In this document: positions 16,633 to 24,682 of the stretch, one piece after another
Numbering within the stretch: position 1 is the stretch's first letter
How the letters are laid out: each line of letters begins with the position of its first letter
Assembly: GCF_004421005.1 (NCBI RefSeq)
Contig: NZ_CP038026.1
Location: forward strand, 5,642,001-5,706,000
DNA: 64,000 nt
Direction of reading: 5' to 3'
From: Pseudoduganella plicata
Lineage (GTDB): Bacteria; Pseudomonadota; Gammaproteobacteria; Burkholderiales; Burkholderiaceae_D
The notes under the pieces: generated by a model
Told to the model about the DNA's origin: nothing
Databases searched by the model: none
The model's input: the letters and a program-made list of their open reading frames with translations, nothing else
Position numbers and translations under genes: made by a program

Positions 16633-17394
16633 CTAGCGCGCGTCGCCCAGGCGCCGCACGGTACCGGAGCCGGTCACCGCACGGCTCAACTGCGGGTCGC
16701 CGTAGTAGGCGATGTTGCCGGAGCCGGTAATGGCGGCGGCCAGCGCCTGTCGCGCCGTGACGGTGGCGACGCCGGACCCGCTGACGTTGGCGGCCACTTC
16801 GCGTCCCGTCAGCCGGCCGGCATCGGCCTTGCCGGAGCCGGCCAGGGAGACGTCCACCGAGTCGGCGGCGCCGGCGGCGCGCACATTGCCGCTGCCGGCC
16901 ACTTCGATGGAGACGGATTTCGCTTCGATGGTGCCGGCATCGATCGAGCCGGAGCCCGCCAGTGCCAAAGCCACCTTGTCGCCGCGCAGCCGGTCCGCCC
17001 TGATACTGCCGGAGCCGGCGACACCCAGGCTGTCCATGGCGGGTGCCTGCACGGTCACCTTCAGGCGGCGCGGATCCAGTTGGGCGTTCTTCTTCGCGCG
17101 GATCTGCAGCACACCGTTCTCGACGACCGTTTCGATCAGCGGCAGCACATTATCGTCCGTCTCGATGGTGACTGCTTCGCCGCCGCCCGTGCGCACGTCC
17201 ACTTGGCCACTGACGGCCAGCGAGACGCCATGGAAGCGGCCGGGCTGGCGCGTCTCGCGCGCCACGTTGCCGCTGCCTTTGACCTTGTCGCCGCCCAGCC
17301 AGCCGAATGGCGCAGCTTGCGTGGCAGCCACAGGGACCAGCAGGACCGTGGCGACAAGTATGGTGCGCAAGCTGCGCGAGGGCGTTGTGCTCAT
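16633..17394 (-). CDS. Exported DUF2807 (GIN domain) protein
   Basis: A 253-residue protein with a signal peptide (ILVATVLLVPVAATQA) and a beta-helical GIN/DUF2807 domain. The repeated turn motif GSG or AGSG occurs about every 15-20 residues (KGSGNVA, VAGSGSIRA, LAGSGSIDA, VAGSGNVRA, LAGSGKADA, VSGSGVATV, ITGSGNIAYYG), as expected for a right-handed parallel beta-helix. It is probably a periplasmic or surface adhesin-like protein; no function is established. The ATG at 17394 has GGAGAG eight bases before it. A second, shorter DUF2807 protein lies at 28.3 kb. Confidence 0.85.
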   Translation of the reverse strand: MSTTPSRSLRTILVATVLLVPVAATQAAPFGWLGGDKVKGSGNVARETRQPGRFHGVSLAVSGQVDVRTGGGEAVTIETDDNVLPLIETVVENGVLQIRAKKNAQLDPRRLKVTVQAPAMDSLGVAGSGSIRADRLRGDKVALALAGSGSIDAGTIEAKSVSIEVAGSGNVRAAGAADSVDVSLAGSGKADAGRLTGREVAANVSGSGVATVTARQALAAAITGSGNIAYYGDPQLSRAVTGSGTVRRLGDAR

Positions 17395-17575
17395 GGGCTC
17401 TCCAGTGCGTGACTCAGTGTGCGATTCATGACCGTATCGTAGACGAGCGGCGGCGGCACGGCAGCAAACGTGCGACAAACTGCACGGACGGCGGCACAGA
17501 ATGCATGGTGGCGGCGCAGGATGGGGCGCCGGCCCGCGTCTGCGGTATCATTCGCCCCCGCGAAGAAAGTCTCAT

Positions 17576-18211
17576 ATGCTGATCATTACCATCAAACAGG
17601 GCAAGGAAAAGAGCCTGCTGTCCGGCGACCCCTGGATTTACCCGTCCGCCATCGAGAAGGTCGACGGCAAGCCGCAGGAGCGCAACCGCCCCGGCGCCAC
17701 CGCCATCGTGCAATCGTCGGCACGCCAGTTCCTGGCGCGTGCCGCGTACAACGCGAAATCGCAGATTGCCGCCCGCGTCTGGACCCTGCGCGAGGACGAG
17801 CCGGTCGATCACGCGATGATGAAGCGGCGCGTGCAGGCCGCCATCGCGGCACGCGCCGGCACGCTGCGCACGGCCGACCCGCAGGCGCTGGTGCAGCTGG
17901 TCGACGGCGAGAAGGATGGCCTGCCCGGGCTGCTGGTCCACAGCTACGGCGGCCCCGCCGGCTACCTGGTCTGCCAGTTCAATGCCGGCGGCGTCGAATT
18001 GTGGAAGGTGCCCGTCGTGCAGGCGCTGCTGGCCGCCACTGGCTGCCAGAACGTCTACGAACGCTGCGACCCGCTGGTGCGCAAGGGCGAGGGCCTGCTG
18101 GTCAAGCCGGGCGCGCTGGCCGGCGACGAGCCGCCGTCGCGGCTGATGGTGAAGGAAGGCGGGCGTCTGGCGCCGATGGACATCCGCACCGGATTCACGT
18201 ACCCGCGCTAG
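17576..18211 (+). CDS. RlmI-like protein lacking the methyltransferase domain
   Basis: A 211-residue protein resembling the N-terminal half of RlmI (YccW), the 23S rRNA m5C1962 methyltransferase. It has a PUA domain (residues 1-70; KQGKEKSLLSGDPWIYPSAI), then the EEHEAD-type middle domain with LVDGEKDGLPGLLVHSYGG and YERCDPLVRKGEGL. RlmI has about 396 residues; here the frame ends just where the SAM-binding domain should begin, and the cytochrome gene's 3' end follows on the other strand. The catalytic cysteines and SAM motifs are therefore missing. It is either a decayed gene or a stand-alone RNA-binding remnant. Codon use is still normal. Confidence 0.75.
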   Translation: MLIITIKQGKEKSLLSGDPWIYPSAIEKVDGKPQERNRPGATAIVQSSARQFLARAAYNAKSQIAARVWTLREDEPVDHAMMKRRVQAAIAARAGTLRTADPQALVQLVDGEKDGLPGLLVHSYGGPAGYLVCQFNAGGVELWKVPVVQALLAATGCQNVYERCDPLVRKGEGLLVKPGALAGDEPPSRLMVKEGGRLAPMDIRTGFTYPR

Positions 18212-18230
18212 CCGCAACGCCAGTGCGCGC

Positions 18231-19514
18231 TTATTCCAACGGCACGGACCGATAGCGGTTCACATCGCCGCCGCCCACCGGCGGCGCATTGTTCCCCCAG
18301 GCGCTGCGCAGGTACGACACCAGCTGCGCCACTTCCACATCCCCCAGCACGTGACTGAACGGCGGCATGCCGTAAGGGCGCGGATTGCCGTGGGTGCCGG
18401 GCGGGAAGCCGCCGTTCAGCACGATGCGGATCGGGTTGGCGGCGTCCACCATCGTCAATGCACGGTTGCCGGCCAGCGGCGGATATGCCGGCGGCGCGCC
18501 TTCGCCGGCCGCGCCATGGCAGTCGACGCAATGTTTCTCGTACAGCCGTGCGCCCGCTTGCAAGAACGCCAGCGCTTCCGGCGTCTGCACCCTTTTGTAC
18601 GGCTTCTCCGACCCTTCCGCACGCGGCAGCGATTTCAGGTACACGGCCATGGCGCGGACGTCATCGGCGCTCAGGTGCTGCAGGCTCTCGCGCACCACTT
18701 CGGCCATCGGCCCGAATACGGTGGCGCGCGGCGAAACGCCCGTGTGCAGCAGGCGTGCGATGTCGTCCACGGGCCAGCTGCCCAGCCCTGCCTCGGCGTC
18801 CGACGTCAGGGCCGGCGCATACCAGCCCAGCACGGGCACGAGGCCGCCGGACAGGTCGTCGTCGCTGCCGCCCAGTGCATTGCGGGCGCTGTGGCACGCG
18901 CTGCAGTGTCCCAGGCCCTGCACCAGGTAGGCGCCCCGGTTCCACTGCGCGGGTTGGGCCGGTTCTGGCTTGAACGAAGCAGGGTGGAAATACAGCGCAC
19001 GCCACGCCGCCAGCGCGATCTGCTGGTTGTACGGGAAGCGCAGCCGGTGCGGCGCATTCGGCTGGCGCACCGCCGGTACCGTCCTGAAATAGGCGTACAG
19101 CGCATCCGCATCGTCGCGCGTGATGACCGTGTAGCTCGTGTAGGGGAAGGCTGGATAGAGCAGCCGGCCGTCGCGCGAGCGGCCGTTGTGCAGCGCATTC
19201 CAGAAGTCGTCCGCGCTCCAGGCACCGATGCCGGTCGCCACGTCCTGCGTGATGTTTGGCGCGATGACGGCGCCGAACGGCGTCTGAAGCGCCCGTCCGC
19301 CCGCGTAGGGGGCGCCACCGCGCACCGTGTGGCACGCCATGCAGTCGCCTGCGCGGGCCAGGTACGCACCACGGGCGATTTTTTCGGCGGCCGGCAGCGC
19401 CGCAAAAGCCGCGCCGGGCGGCGGCCCTGCATCGTGGCGGGGCCACAGCAGGCCCGCGCCGACGGCCACCAGCAGGACCGTTATCGCCAGCGGTATGGCG
19501 ACGGGTTTTCTCAT
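18231..19514 (-). CDS. Tri-haem cytochrome c, dehydrogenase subunit type
   Basis: A 427-residue protein with an N-terminal membrane/signal segment (residues 4-24) and three cytochrome c domains. The haem motifs are C58-M-A-C-H62, C204-S-A-C-H208 and C329-V-D-C-H333. The architecture matches the cytochrome subunit of membrane-bound gluconate, aldehyde or alcohol dehydrogenases, which pass electrons from a periplasmic dehydrogenase to ubiquinone or an oxidase. No dehydrogenase gene is adjacent. It overlaps the upstream di-haem cytochrome gene by four bases, so the two are cotranscribed. It converges on the truncated RlmI-like gene. Confidence 0.88.
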   Translation of the reverse strand: MRKPVAIPLAITVLLVAVGAGLLWPRHDAGPPPGAAFAALPAAEKIARGAYLARAGDCMACHTVRGGAPYAGGRALQTPFGAVIAPNITQDVATGIGAWSADDFWNALHNGRSRDGRLLYPAFPYTSYTVITRDDADALYAYFRTVPAVRQPNAPHRLRFPYNQQIALAAWRALYFHPASFKPEPAQPAQWNRGAYLVQGLGHCSACHSARNALGGSDDDLSGGLVPVLGWYAPALTSDAEAGLGSWPVDDIARLLHTGVSPRATVFGPMAEVVRESLQHLSADDVRAMAVYLKSLPRAEGSEKPYKRVQTPEALAFLQAGARLYEKHCVDCHGAAGEGAPPAYPPLAGNRALTMVDAANPIRIVLNGGFPPGTHGNPRPYGMPPFSHVLGDVEVAQLVSYLRSAWGNNAPPVGGGDVNRYRSVPLE

Positions 19515-20245
19515 GGCTGGCCTCCATGTGCCGGTACACCGCCGCATGCCAGCGGCAGCGCTGCCGGCAGGGTGGTGGCGGGGCGCGCGTCGTCGTCCAC
19601 GCGCTGGCTGGACAGCCACGCGGAAACCGCGGCGATATCGTCCGCGCTGAGCCGGCTGGCCACCTGCGCCATGCAGTCGGGCGCCTGCGCCTTGCGCACC
19701 TTGTTGCGCCATGCGCCGAACTGCGCGTTGATATAGTCGCGCGGCAGACCGACCAGGCCGGGAATCGCCGGCGCCACGCCCGTCAGCGCCCGTCCATGGC
19801 AGGCCACACAGGCGGGCACCTTGCGGCCGGCGTCGCCCTGCAGGACCAGCACGCGGCCGCGTTCCAGCTGCGCGGGCGTGGCGTCGCCGGCGGGCTGGCC
19901 GATGTGGGGCGGATGCTGCGCCGCGAACCAGCCGGCGATCTCGCGCAGATAGGGCTCCGGCAGCTGGCTGACCATATACGTCATCAAAGGATACTGGCGG
20001 CGCCCGTCCTGGAAATTGCGCAGCTGGTTGTACAGGTAGCCTTCCGGCTTGCCCGCGATGCGAGGAAAGAAGGCGTCGTTGCGGTCCTTCGCCTGGTGGC
20101 AGGCAAGGCAGGGCGCAAGGCGCTGCTCCAGCGTATCGGGCACCGCAGGGGCGGCGGTGGCAATGCGGGGCAGCAGCAGGGCCAGCAGGGCCAGCACGGC
20201 GGCGTGGCGCAGGGAGGGCAACAGTGGGTGAGTCGATTCGGTCAT
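19511..20245 (-). CDS. Di-haem cytochrome c4-like protein
   Basis: A 244-residue exported protein with a hydrophobic N-terminal segment (residues 14-32) and two class I cytochrome c domains, with haem motifs C46-L-A-C-H50 and C146-V-A-C-H150. Segments PRIAGKPEGYLYNQLRNF and the later PAIPGLVGLPRDYINAQF are typical of cytochrome c4, which shuttles electrons in the periplasm to terminal oxidases. The C-terminal tail is longer than usual. It is the first gene of a two-gene unit with the tri-haem cytochrome. Confidence 0.87.
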   Translation of the reverse strand: MTESTHPLLPSLRHAAVLALLALLLPRIATAAPAVPDTLEQRLAPCLACHQAKDRNDAFFPRIAGKPEGYLYNQLRNFQDGRRQYPLMTYMVSQLPEPYLREIAGWFAAQHPPHIGQPAGDATPAQLERGRVLVLQGDAGRKVPACVACHGRALTGVAPAIPGLVGLPRDYINAQFGAWRNKVRKAQAPDCMAQVASRLSADDIAAVSAWLSSQRVDDDARPATTLPAALPLACGGVPAHGGQP

Positions 20246-20284
20246 GGCTATTCCCTGGTCGGACTTCGTTGCGATGCGGCGATT

Positions 20285-21007
20285 TCAGTCCTTGCCGCGC
20301 TCTCCTGCCGTGCCGGCTTGGCGTGCCGGCGTCGGCCGTCGCGGCGTTCTCGGCGCGCGCGGCGGCGGCAGCGCATTGCCCAGCGCCAGCCAGTGCCGGT
20401 AGATCCGCAGCGCCACCTGGGCATCGTCGGCCGCGTACAGCATCTGCTTGTCCGTGAGGCGTGGAGCGGCCCAGTTGGTGGTGGAGATTTTTTTCGATTT
20501 GAGCAGTTTGCGCCCGAAGAACCTGGCCACGGCACTCTTCGCGCCCAGGTCGTGCTTCTGGCCTGGGGAGCGCAGCGCCACGGACAGGTCCGCCACCCGC
20601 GCAGGCTCGATGCCCAGCTTCGAGCGCACGCGCTTCATGTCATCGGACAGGCCGAAGCCCACCTTCAAGGTCTGATCCGCTTCCAGGATCGCCTTCAGCG
20701 CCGGCAGCACGGCCGCAATGTCGGTCCCAGGCGCGGTACCGACGGGGAACAGCCAGGCGGCAGCGTCATTGGCGAACTGCACCAGATGCGGACCGTCCGA
20801 GCTCTGCCCCTTGACGAACGTGGGTTTCGATTCGGTATCGAAGCCGATGGCGTCGCACGCCAGCAGGGCTTCCTGCGCGGCCTGCGCCTCGGCCGCCGTG
20901 CGCACCAGGTGCACGGCGGAGAGGGCAATGCCGTGATACGGCGGCAGCTCCGGCTCGGGCGCCGTGGCATGGGCGCGCTCGCGGTAGTCTGCCATCGGGG
21001 TGGCCAT
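20285..21007 (-). CDS. RNase D-like 3'-5' exonuclease domain protein
   Basis: A 240-residue DEDDy-type exonuclease domain protein. The acidic residues are visible as D57-T-E59 (GFDTESKP), D122/D123 in GLSDDMKRV and Y191-A-A-D-D195 (LYAADDAQ). No HRDC domains follow, so it is the short stand-alone form and not RNase D itself. The substrate, RNA or DNA, is not certain. The last 25 residues are basic and proline-rich. Its ATG overlaps the last base of the ProQ/FinO gene's stop codon, implying one transcript for the two and perhaps an RNA-linked role. Confidence 0.83.
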   Translation of the reverse strand: MATPMADYRERAHATAPEPELPPYHGIALSAVHLVRTAAEAQAAQEALLACDAIGFDTESKPTFVKGQSSDGPHLVQFANDAAAWLFPVGTAPGTDIAAVLPALKAILEADQTLKVGFGLSDDMKRVRSKLGIEPARVADLSVALRSPGQKHDLGAKSAVARFFGRKLLKSKKISTTNWAAPRLTDKQMLYAADDAQVALRIYRHWLALGNALPPPRAPRTPRRPTPARQAGTAGERGKD

Positions 21008-21552
21008 CAACCTTTGCGGGAGAATTTGGCGGTCAGCTGTTCCAGCTTTTCCTGGCGACGGCGGTTGGCTTCCTCTTCGGCCGCGGCATCGCGCTCGGCC
21101 TTCTTGCGGTCGGCTTCCTTGCGGAAGCGTTCCTGCAGCGTATCCTTGGCATGCTTGCGATGCACGTCCGTCACCTCGGCGCCTTTGGTGCCGTCCAGGT
21201 TGTAGCGGACCGTCGCCTTTTCCATCGTGCGCAGATAGCGCTGCGAACCCGTGTGGATGCCCAGTGCGGCGCGCATCAGTTTGCGGTCGATCCCCGGCAT
21301 GGACGCCAGGATCTGCTTGTCGATACCGATCGACAGCGGCAGGCAGTCACGGAACGGCACGAACTGCTGCTGCAGCTGCTTGAGCAGTGCGCGAGCGCTG
21401 GTGGCGCCAGCCGGTGCGGCATGGGCCGTGCCTTCGGGTTGCGTCGGCTGTCCGTTTGCGGCGGTATCCACGTCGGCGGAGTTATCGACGCCCGTATCGA
21501 CGCTGGTATCGACGTTCGAATCGGCAGGCTGGGAGGTAAGGCTAGTGTTCAT
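21007..21552 (-). CDS. proQ: ProQ/FinO-domain RNA-binding protein
   Basis: A 181-residue protein with a ProQ/FinO domain at about residues 50-130 (FRDCLPLSIGIDKQIL, MRAALGIHTGSQRYL, YNLDGT). It is preceded by an Asp/Thr-rich disordered N-terminus and followed by a highly charged, probably coiled-coil tail (RKEADRKKAERDAAAEEE). ProQ-like proteins are global RNA chaperones that stabilise sRNAs and mRNA 3' ends. It lacks the C-terminal Tudor-like domain of E. coli ProQ and is closer to the minimal betaproteobacterial forms. It is transcribed divergently from rpoD and translationally linked to the exonuclease gene. Confidence 0.85.
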   Translation of the reverse strand: MNTSLTSQPADSNVDTSVDTGVDNSADVDTAANGQPTQPEGTAHAAPAGATSARALLKQLQQQFVPFRDCLPLSIGIDKQILASMPGIDRKLMRAALGIHTGSQRYLRTMEKATVRYNLDGTKGAEVTDVHRKHAKDTLQERFRKEADRKKAERDAAAEEEANRRRQEKLEQLTAKFSRKG

Positions 21553-21674
21553 CGACTTCACAGGTTAAGCAAGAGGCGTCAGCATACCACGCGCGCACGT
21601 CGCACGCGTTGCATTTTAGGTCATCATGGCCGTTCTGCCATGCTCCACGCTCGCTGGAATATGAGATGGTCTCA

Positions 21675-21703
21675 TGTAAAAGCATCGCGAAACCGTGTAT
21701 AAT
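21675..21703 (+). promoter_or_regulatory. Candidate promoter for the rpoD leader
   Basis: TATAAT at 21698-21703 is preceded 17 bases upstream by TGTAAA (21675-21680), a weak -35. It is the only consensus -10 between the divergent proQ gene and rpoD. Transcription from here would give a leader of about 420 bases to the rpoD ATG. Confidence 0.5.
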
Positions 21704-21709
21704 GACCGA

Positions 21710-22026
21710 CGCACCAGATTGCTAAGCGGTGCGGATTCGGTTTGCTTAGAGTTGAGTTGTGCGAGTTGTGCATGTATCAGGCGTATTTTTGCACGTTGCG
21801 TTGTACGTTTTTGGGCGGTCCCCTGCACAGGGCTTTCCGCATGTCGGGTCGAGTCACCCATTGATGACACCAATACACGAGTACACCACCCGGCGCGGCT
21901 TGCCCCCGGGTCGCCTCTTTTCCGTTCGCTGAATTCTATTCGCTGAATATGACCACCCCGGATTGAAGCCTCGCGGACGAAGAAAACTCGTGCGCAGGAC
22001 ACGAGCCCGTATCGACGGGCTTTTTT
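21710..22026 (+). ncRNA. Candidate small RNA or attenuated leader upstream of rpoD
   Basis: Between the candidate promoter and rpoD the sequence ends a possible transcript of about 315 bases with an intrinsic terminator. Just before it is a second hairpin, CTCGTG / CACGAG (21987-22005), and further upstream CCCTG / CAGGG. The GC content is clearly lower than in coding parts. No long ORF is present; a 30-codon frame at 21772-21864 has no ribosome site. The product could be a free small RNA or the terminated form of the rpoD mRNA leader. I do not recognise it as 6S RNA, tmRNA or a known riboswitch. Confidence 0.35.
22005..22026 (+). terminator. Intrinsic terminator inside the rpoD leader
   Basis: GCCCGT, loop ATCG, ACGGGC, followed by six T residues. 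The T run lies only in the + direction. It sits 107 bases before the rpoD start, so it would stop transcription that enters from the promoter near 21.7 kb unless read through. Confidence 0.75.
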
Positions 22027-22133
22027 CATTCCGGATGATCCCCATATACGTACCAGCGGGGCCGCATTGTGCGGGCCACGATGGATTGTTCACTTGCGCC
22101 GCGTCCTTCGGACGGGGCACAGAGAGATATTTG

Positions 22134-24581
22134 ATGACGACGAAAACGCCGAAAACCTTAACGCTGTCCGCCAAAAAACCGCGCACCGAAGCGGCTCCGC
22201 TGGCTGTCCCTAAGACTACCTTATCTTATGTGATCGACAATGCGCAAGAGGCTGCCGGCAAGGTAACCGTCGTGAAGAAAGCCACCCGTGCGCGCCTCGT
22301 GGCCGTGCCGGGCCAGGAAGCCGCGCCGGCCGTGGAGGCGCAGGCGTCCTCCGTTGCCGACGTGGCCAATGCCGCGGTCGACGCACCCGCCGTGCCGAAA
22401 GCGCCGGTGGTGCGCGTGCGCAAGGCAAAGCTGGACAAGGGGGCTGCCGCCGTCGATCCGGCGCTGCCGCCGACGGCACCCGCCGCCGTCAGCCAGGTGA
22501 CCGATGCCGCCACGCTGGCGTCGATCGACACGTCCGGCTACCTGCTGCCGTCGGTGAAGGTGCCGGGACGCCGCGGCCGCAAGCCAAGCGAATTCACGCC
22601 CGAGAACGATGAAGTGGCGGCGCTGAACGCCGTCGAACGCGCCGAACTGAAGGCCGCCTCAAAAGCGCGCGAGCGCAAGGCCAAGGGCCTGGATGCACTG
22701 GGCAGCGCCGAAGGCATGTCGCAGGAAGACCTGGAAAAACGCCGCCAGCAGTTCAAGAACCTGATCAACATGGGCAAGGAGCGCGGCTTCCTGACCTATG
22801 CCGAGATCAACGACCAGCTGCCCGAGAATATCGTCGATCCGGAAGCGATCGAAGGCATCATCGCCACGTTCAACGACATGGGCATCGCCGTCTACGAACG
22901 CGCGCCCGACGCGGAAAGCCTGCTGCTGTCCGACAGCGTGGCCACGGCCGCCAGCGACGACGAAGTGGAAGCGGCCGCCGCGACGGCGCTGTCCACCGTC
23001 GATTCCGATTTCGGCCGTACCACGGACCCGGTGCGCATGTACATGCGTGAAATGGGCGCCGTCGCGCTGCTGACGCGCGAAGGCGAGATCGAGATCGCCA
23101 AGCGCATCGAGGAAGGCCTGCGCGACATGATCCAGGCCATCTCCGCCTGCCCGACGACGATCGGCGAGATCGTCACGCTGGCCGAGAAGATCGAAAGCGA
23201 CGAGATGAAGGTCGACGACGTGGTCGACGGCTTCGTCGATCCGGAAGAGACCAGCGCCCCGGTGGCGCCGGCACGCGTCGTCGCCAGCGTGGATGACGAC
23301 GAGGAAGAGCTGGAAGAAGAAGAGGAAGTGGACGGCGACGCCAACGGCGGCGCGGCCGGCTTCTCGACCGAGCAGCTGGCACAGCTGAAGGCCGACGCGC
23401 TGGAGCGCTTCGCCGTCATCGCGGCGCAGTACGACAAGATGCGCAAGGCTGGTTATGGCAGCGCGGCTTACCAGAAGGCGCAGGGCATCATCTCGGCCGA
23501 ACTGCTGTCGATCCGCTTCACGGCCAAGGTCGTGGAAAAGCTGTGCGACACGCTGCGCGGCCAGATGGAGCAGGTACGCAGCATCGAGCGCGCCGTGCTG
23601 GAGCTGTGCGTGAACCGCTGCGGCATGCCGCGCGCGCACTTCATCAAGGTTTTCCCGGGCAACGAGTGCAACCTGGACTGGGTCGATGGCGAAGTGGGTG
23701 CCGGTCACCCGTACAGCATCGTCCTGGGCCGCAACGTCCCGGCCATCAAGGAACTGCAGAACAAGATGATCGACCTGCAGGAGCGCGTGGCACTGCCGCT
23801 GGCCGACCTGCGCAAGATCAACAAGCAGATGGCCGCCGGCGAGAAGCGCGCCCGTCACGCCAAGCGCGAAATGACGGTGGCCAACCTGCGCCTGGTGATC
23901 TCGATCGCCAAGAAGTACATCAACCGCGGCCTGCAGTTCCTCGACCTGATCCAGGAAGGCAATATCGGCCTGCTGAAGGCGGTGGACAAGTTCGAATACC
24001 GTCGCGGCTATAAATTCTCCACGTACGCCACGTGGTGGATTCGCCAGGCCATCACGCGTTCGATCGCCGATATGGCCCGCACGATCCGCGTGCCGGTGCA
24101 CATGATCGAGACGATCAACAAGATGAACCGCATCAGCCGCCAGATCATGCAGGAGACGGGCAGCGAGCCGGACATGGCCACCCTGGCGGTCAAGATGGAG
24201 ATGCCGGAATCGAAGGTGCGCGAGATCATGAAGATCGCCAAGGAGCCGATTTCGATGGAAACGCCGATGGGCGAGGATGGCGATTCGCAGCTGGGCGACT
24301 TCATCGAGGACAACACCACGCTGGCCCCGCTGGACGCGGCGCTGCACGCATCGATGCGCAACGTGATCAAGGAAGTGCTGGACTCGCTGACGCCGCGCGA
24401 AGCGAAGGTGCTGCGCATGCGTTATGGCGTCGAGATGTCGAACGACCACACGCTGGAAGAAGTGGGCAAGCAGTTCGACGTGACGCGCGAGCGTATCCGC
24501 CAGATCGAAGCCAAGGCGATGAGCAAGCTGCGCCAGCCTTCGCGGTCGGACAAGCTGAAGACGTTCCTGACCCAGAACTGA
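22134..24581 (+). CDS. rpoD: RNA polymerase primary sigma factor, sigma-70
   Basis: An 815-residue RpoD. Residues 1-180 form a low-complexity Ala/Lys/Pro-rich extension typical of Burkholderiales. Region 1.1 follows (about 200-265, FKNLINMGKERGFLTYAEIND), then region 1.2 (DPVRMYMREMGAVALL). The non-conserved region contains an acidic stretch DDDEEELEEEEEV. Then come region 2 (NLRLVISIAKKYINRGLQFL, KFSTYATWWIRQAI), region 3 and region 4 (VLRMRYGVEMSNDHTLEEVG, VTRERIRQIEAKAM). It directs transcription of housekeeping genes. The ATG has AGAGAGA upstream. In many Proteobacteria rpoD follows rpsU-dnaG; here it stands alone beside divergent proQ. Confidence 0.97.
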   Translation: MTTKTPKTLTLSAKKPRTEAAPLAVPKTTLSYVIDNAQEAAGKVTVVKKATRARLVAVPGQEAAPAVEAQASSVADVANAAVDAPAVPKAPVVRVRKAKLDKGAAAVDPALPPTAPAAVSQVTDAATLASIDTSGYLLPSVKVPGRRGRKPSEFTPENDEVAALNAVERAELKAASKARERKAKGLDALGSAEGMSQEDLEKRRQQFKNLINMGKERGFLTYAEINDQLPENIVDPEAIEGIIATFNDMGIAVYERAPDAESLLLSDSVATAASDDEVEAAAATALSTVDSDFGRTTDPVRMYMREMGAVALLTREGEIEIAKRIEEGLRDMIQAISACPTTIGEIVTLAEKIESDEMKVDDVVDGFVDPEETSAPVAPARVVASVDDDEEELEEEEEVDGDANGGAAGFSTEQLAQLKADALERFAVIAAQYDKMRKAGYGSAAYQKAQGIISAELLSIRFTAKVVEKLCDTLRGQMEQVRSIERAVLELCVNRCGMPRAHFIKVFPGNECNLDWVDGEVGAGHPYSIVLGRNVPAIKELQNKMIDLQERVALPLADLRKINKQMAAGEKRARHAKREMTVANLRLVISIAKKYINRGLQFLDLIQEGNIGLLKAVDKFEYRRGYKFSTYATWWIRQAITRSIADMARTIRVPVHMIETINKMNRISRQIMQETGSEPDMATLAVKMEMPESKVREIMKIAKEPISMETPMGEDGDSQLGDFIEDNTTLAPLDAALHASMRNVIKEVLDSLTPREAKVLRMRYGVEMSNDHTLEEVGKQFDVTRERIRQIEAKAMSKLRQPSRSDKLKTFLTQN

Positions 24582-24601
24582 TTTTCCGGACCGTCGATGT
24601 G

Positions 24602-24630
24602 AAAAGGAAGCCTGCGGGCTTTCTTTTTTT
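24602..24630 (+). terminator. rpoD terminator
   Basis: AAGGAAGCC, loop TGCG, GGCTTTCTT, then a run of T residues, 20 bases after the rpoD stop. Confidence 0.85.
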
Positions 24631-24671
24631 CGTGGGGACTGGCACCGGCCTATGCCAGGGGCCAGCCCACG
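24631..24671. repeat. Bulged hairpin after the rpoD terminator
   Basis: CGTGGG and CTGGC on the left pair with GCCAG and CCCACG on the right; a two-base bulge (GA) interrupts the left arm. It separates rpoD from the convergent SMP-30-like gene and resembles the GGGG-rich repeats elsewhere only loosely. Confidence 0.4.
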
Positions 24672-24682
24672 GCGTATCGATG

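Noticed and set aside
21772..21864. 30-codon frame in the rpoD leader as a leader peptide
   Set aside because: It has no ribosome binding site and no repeated regulatory codons, so nothing supports translation.
22659..24449. 596-codon open frame antisense to rpoD
   Set aside because: It covers only the strongly codon-biased part of rpoD and lacks a plausible start or domain.
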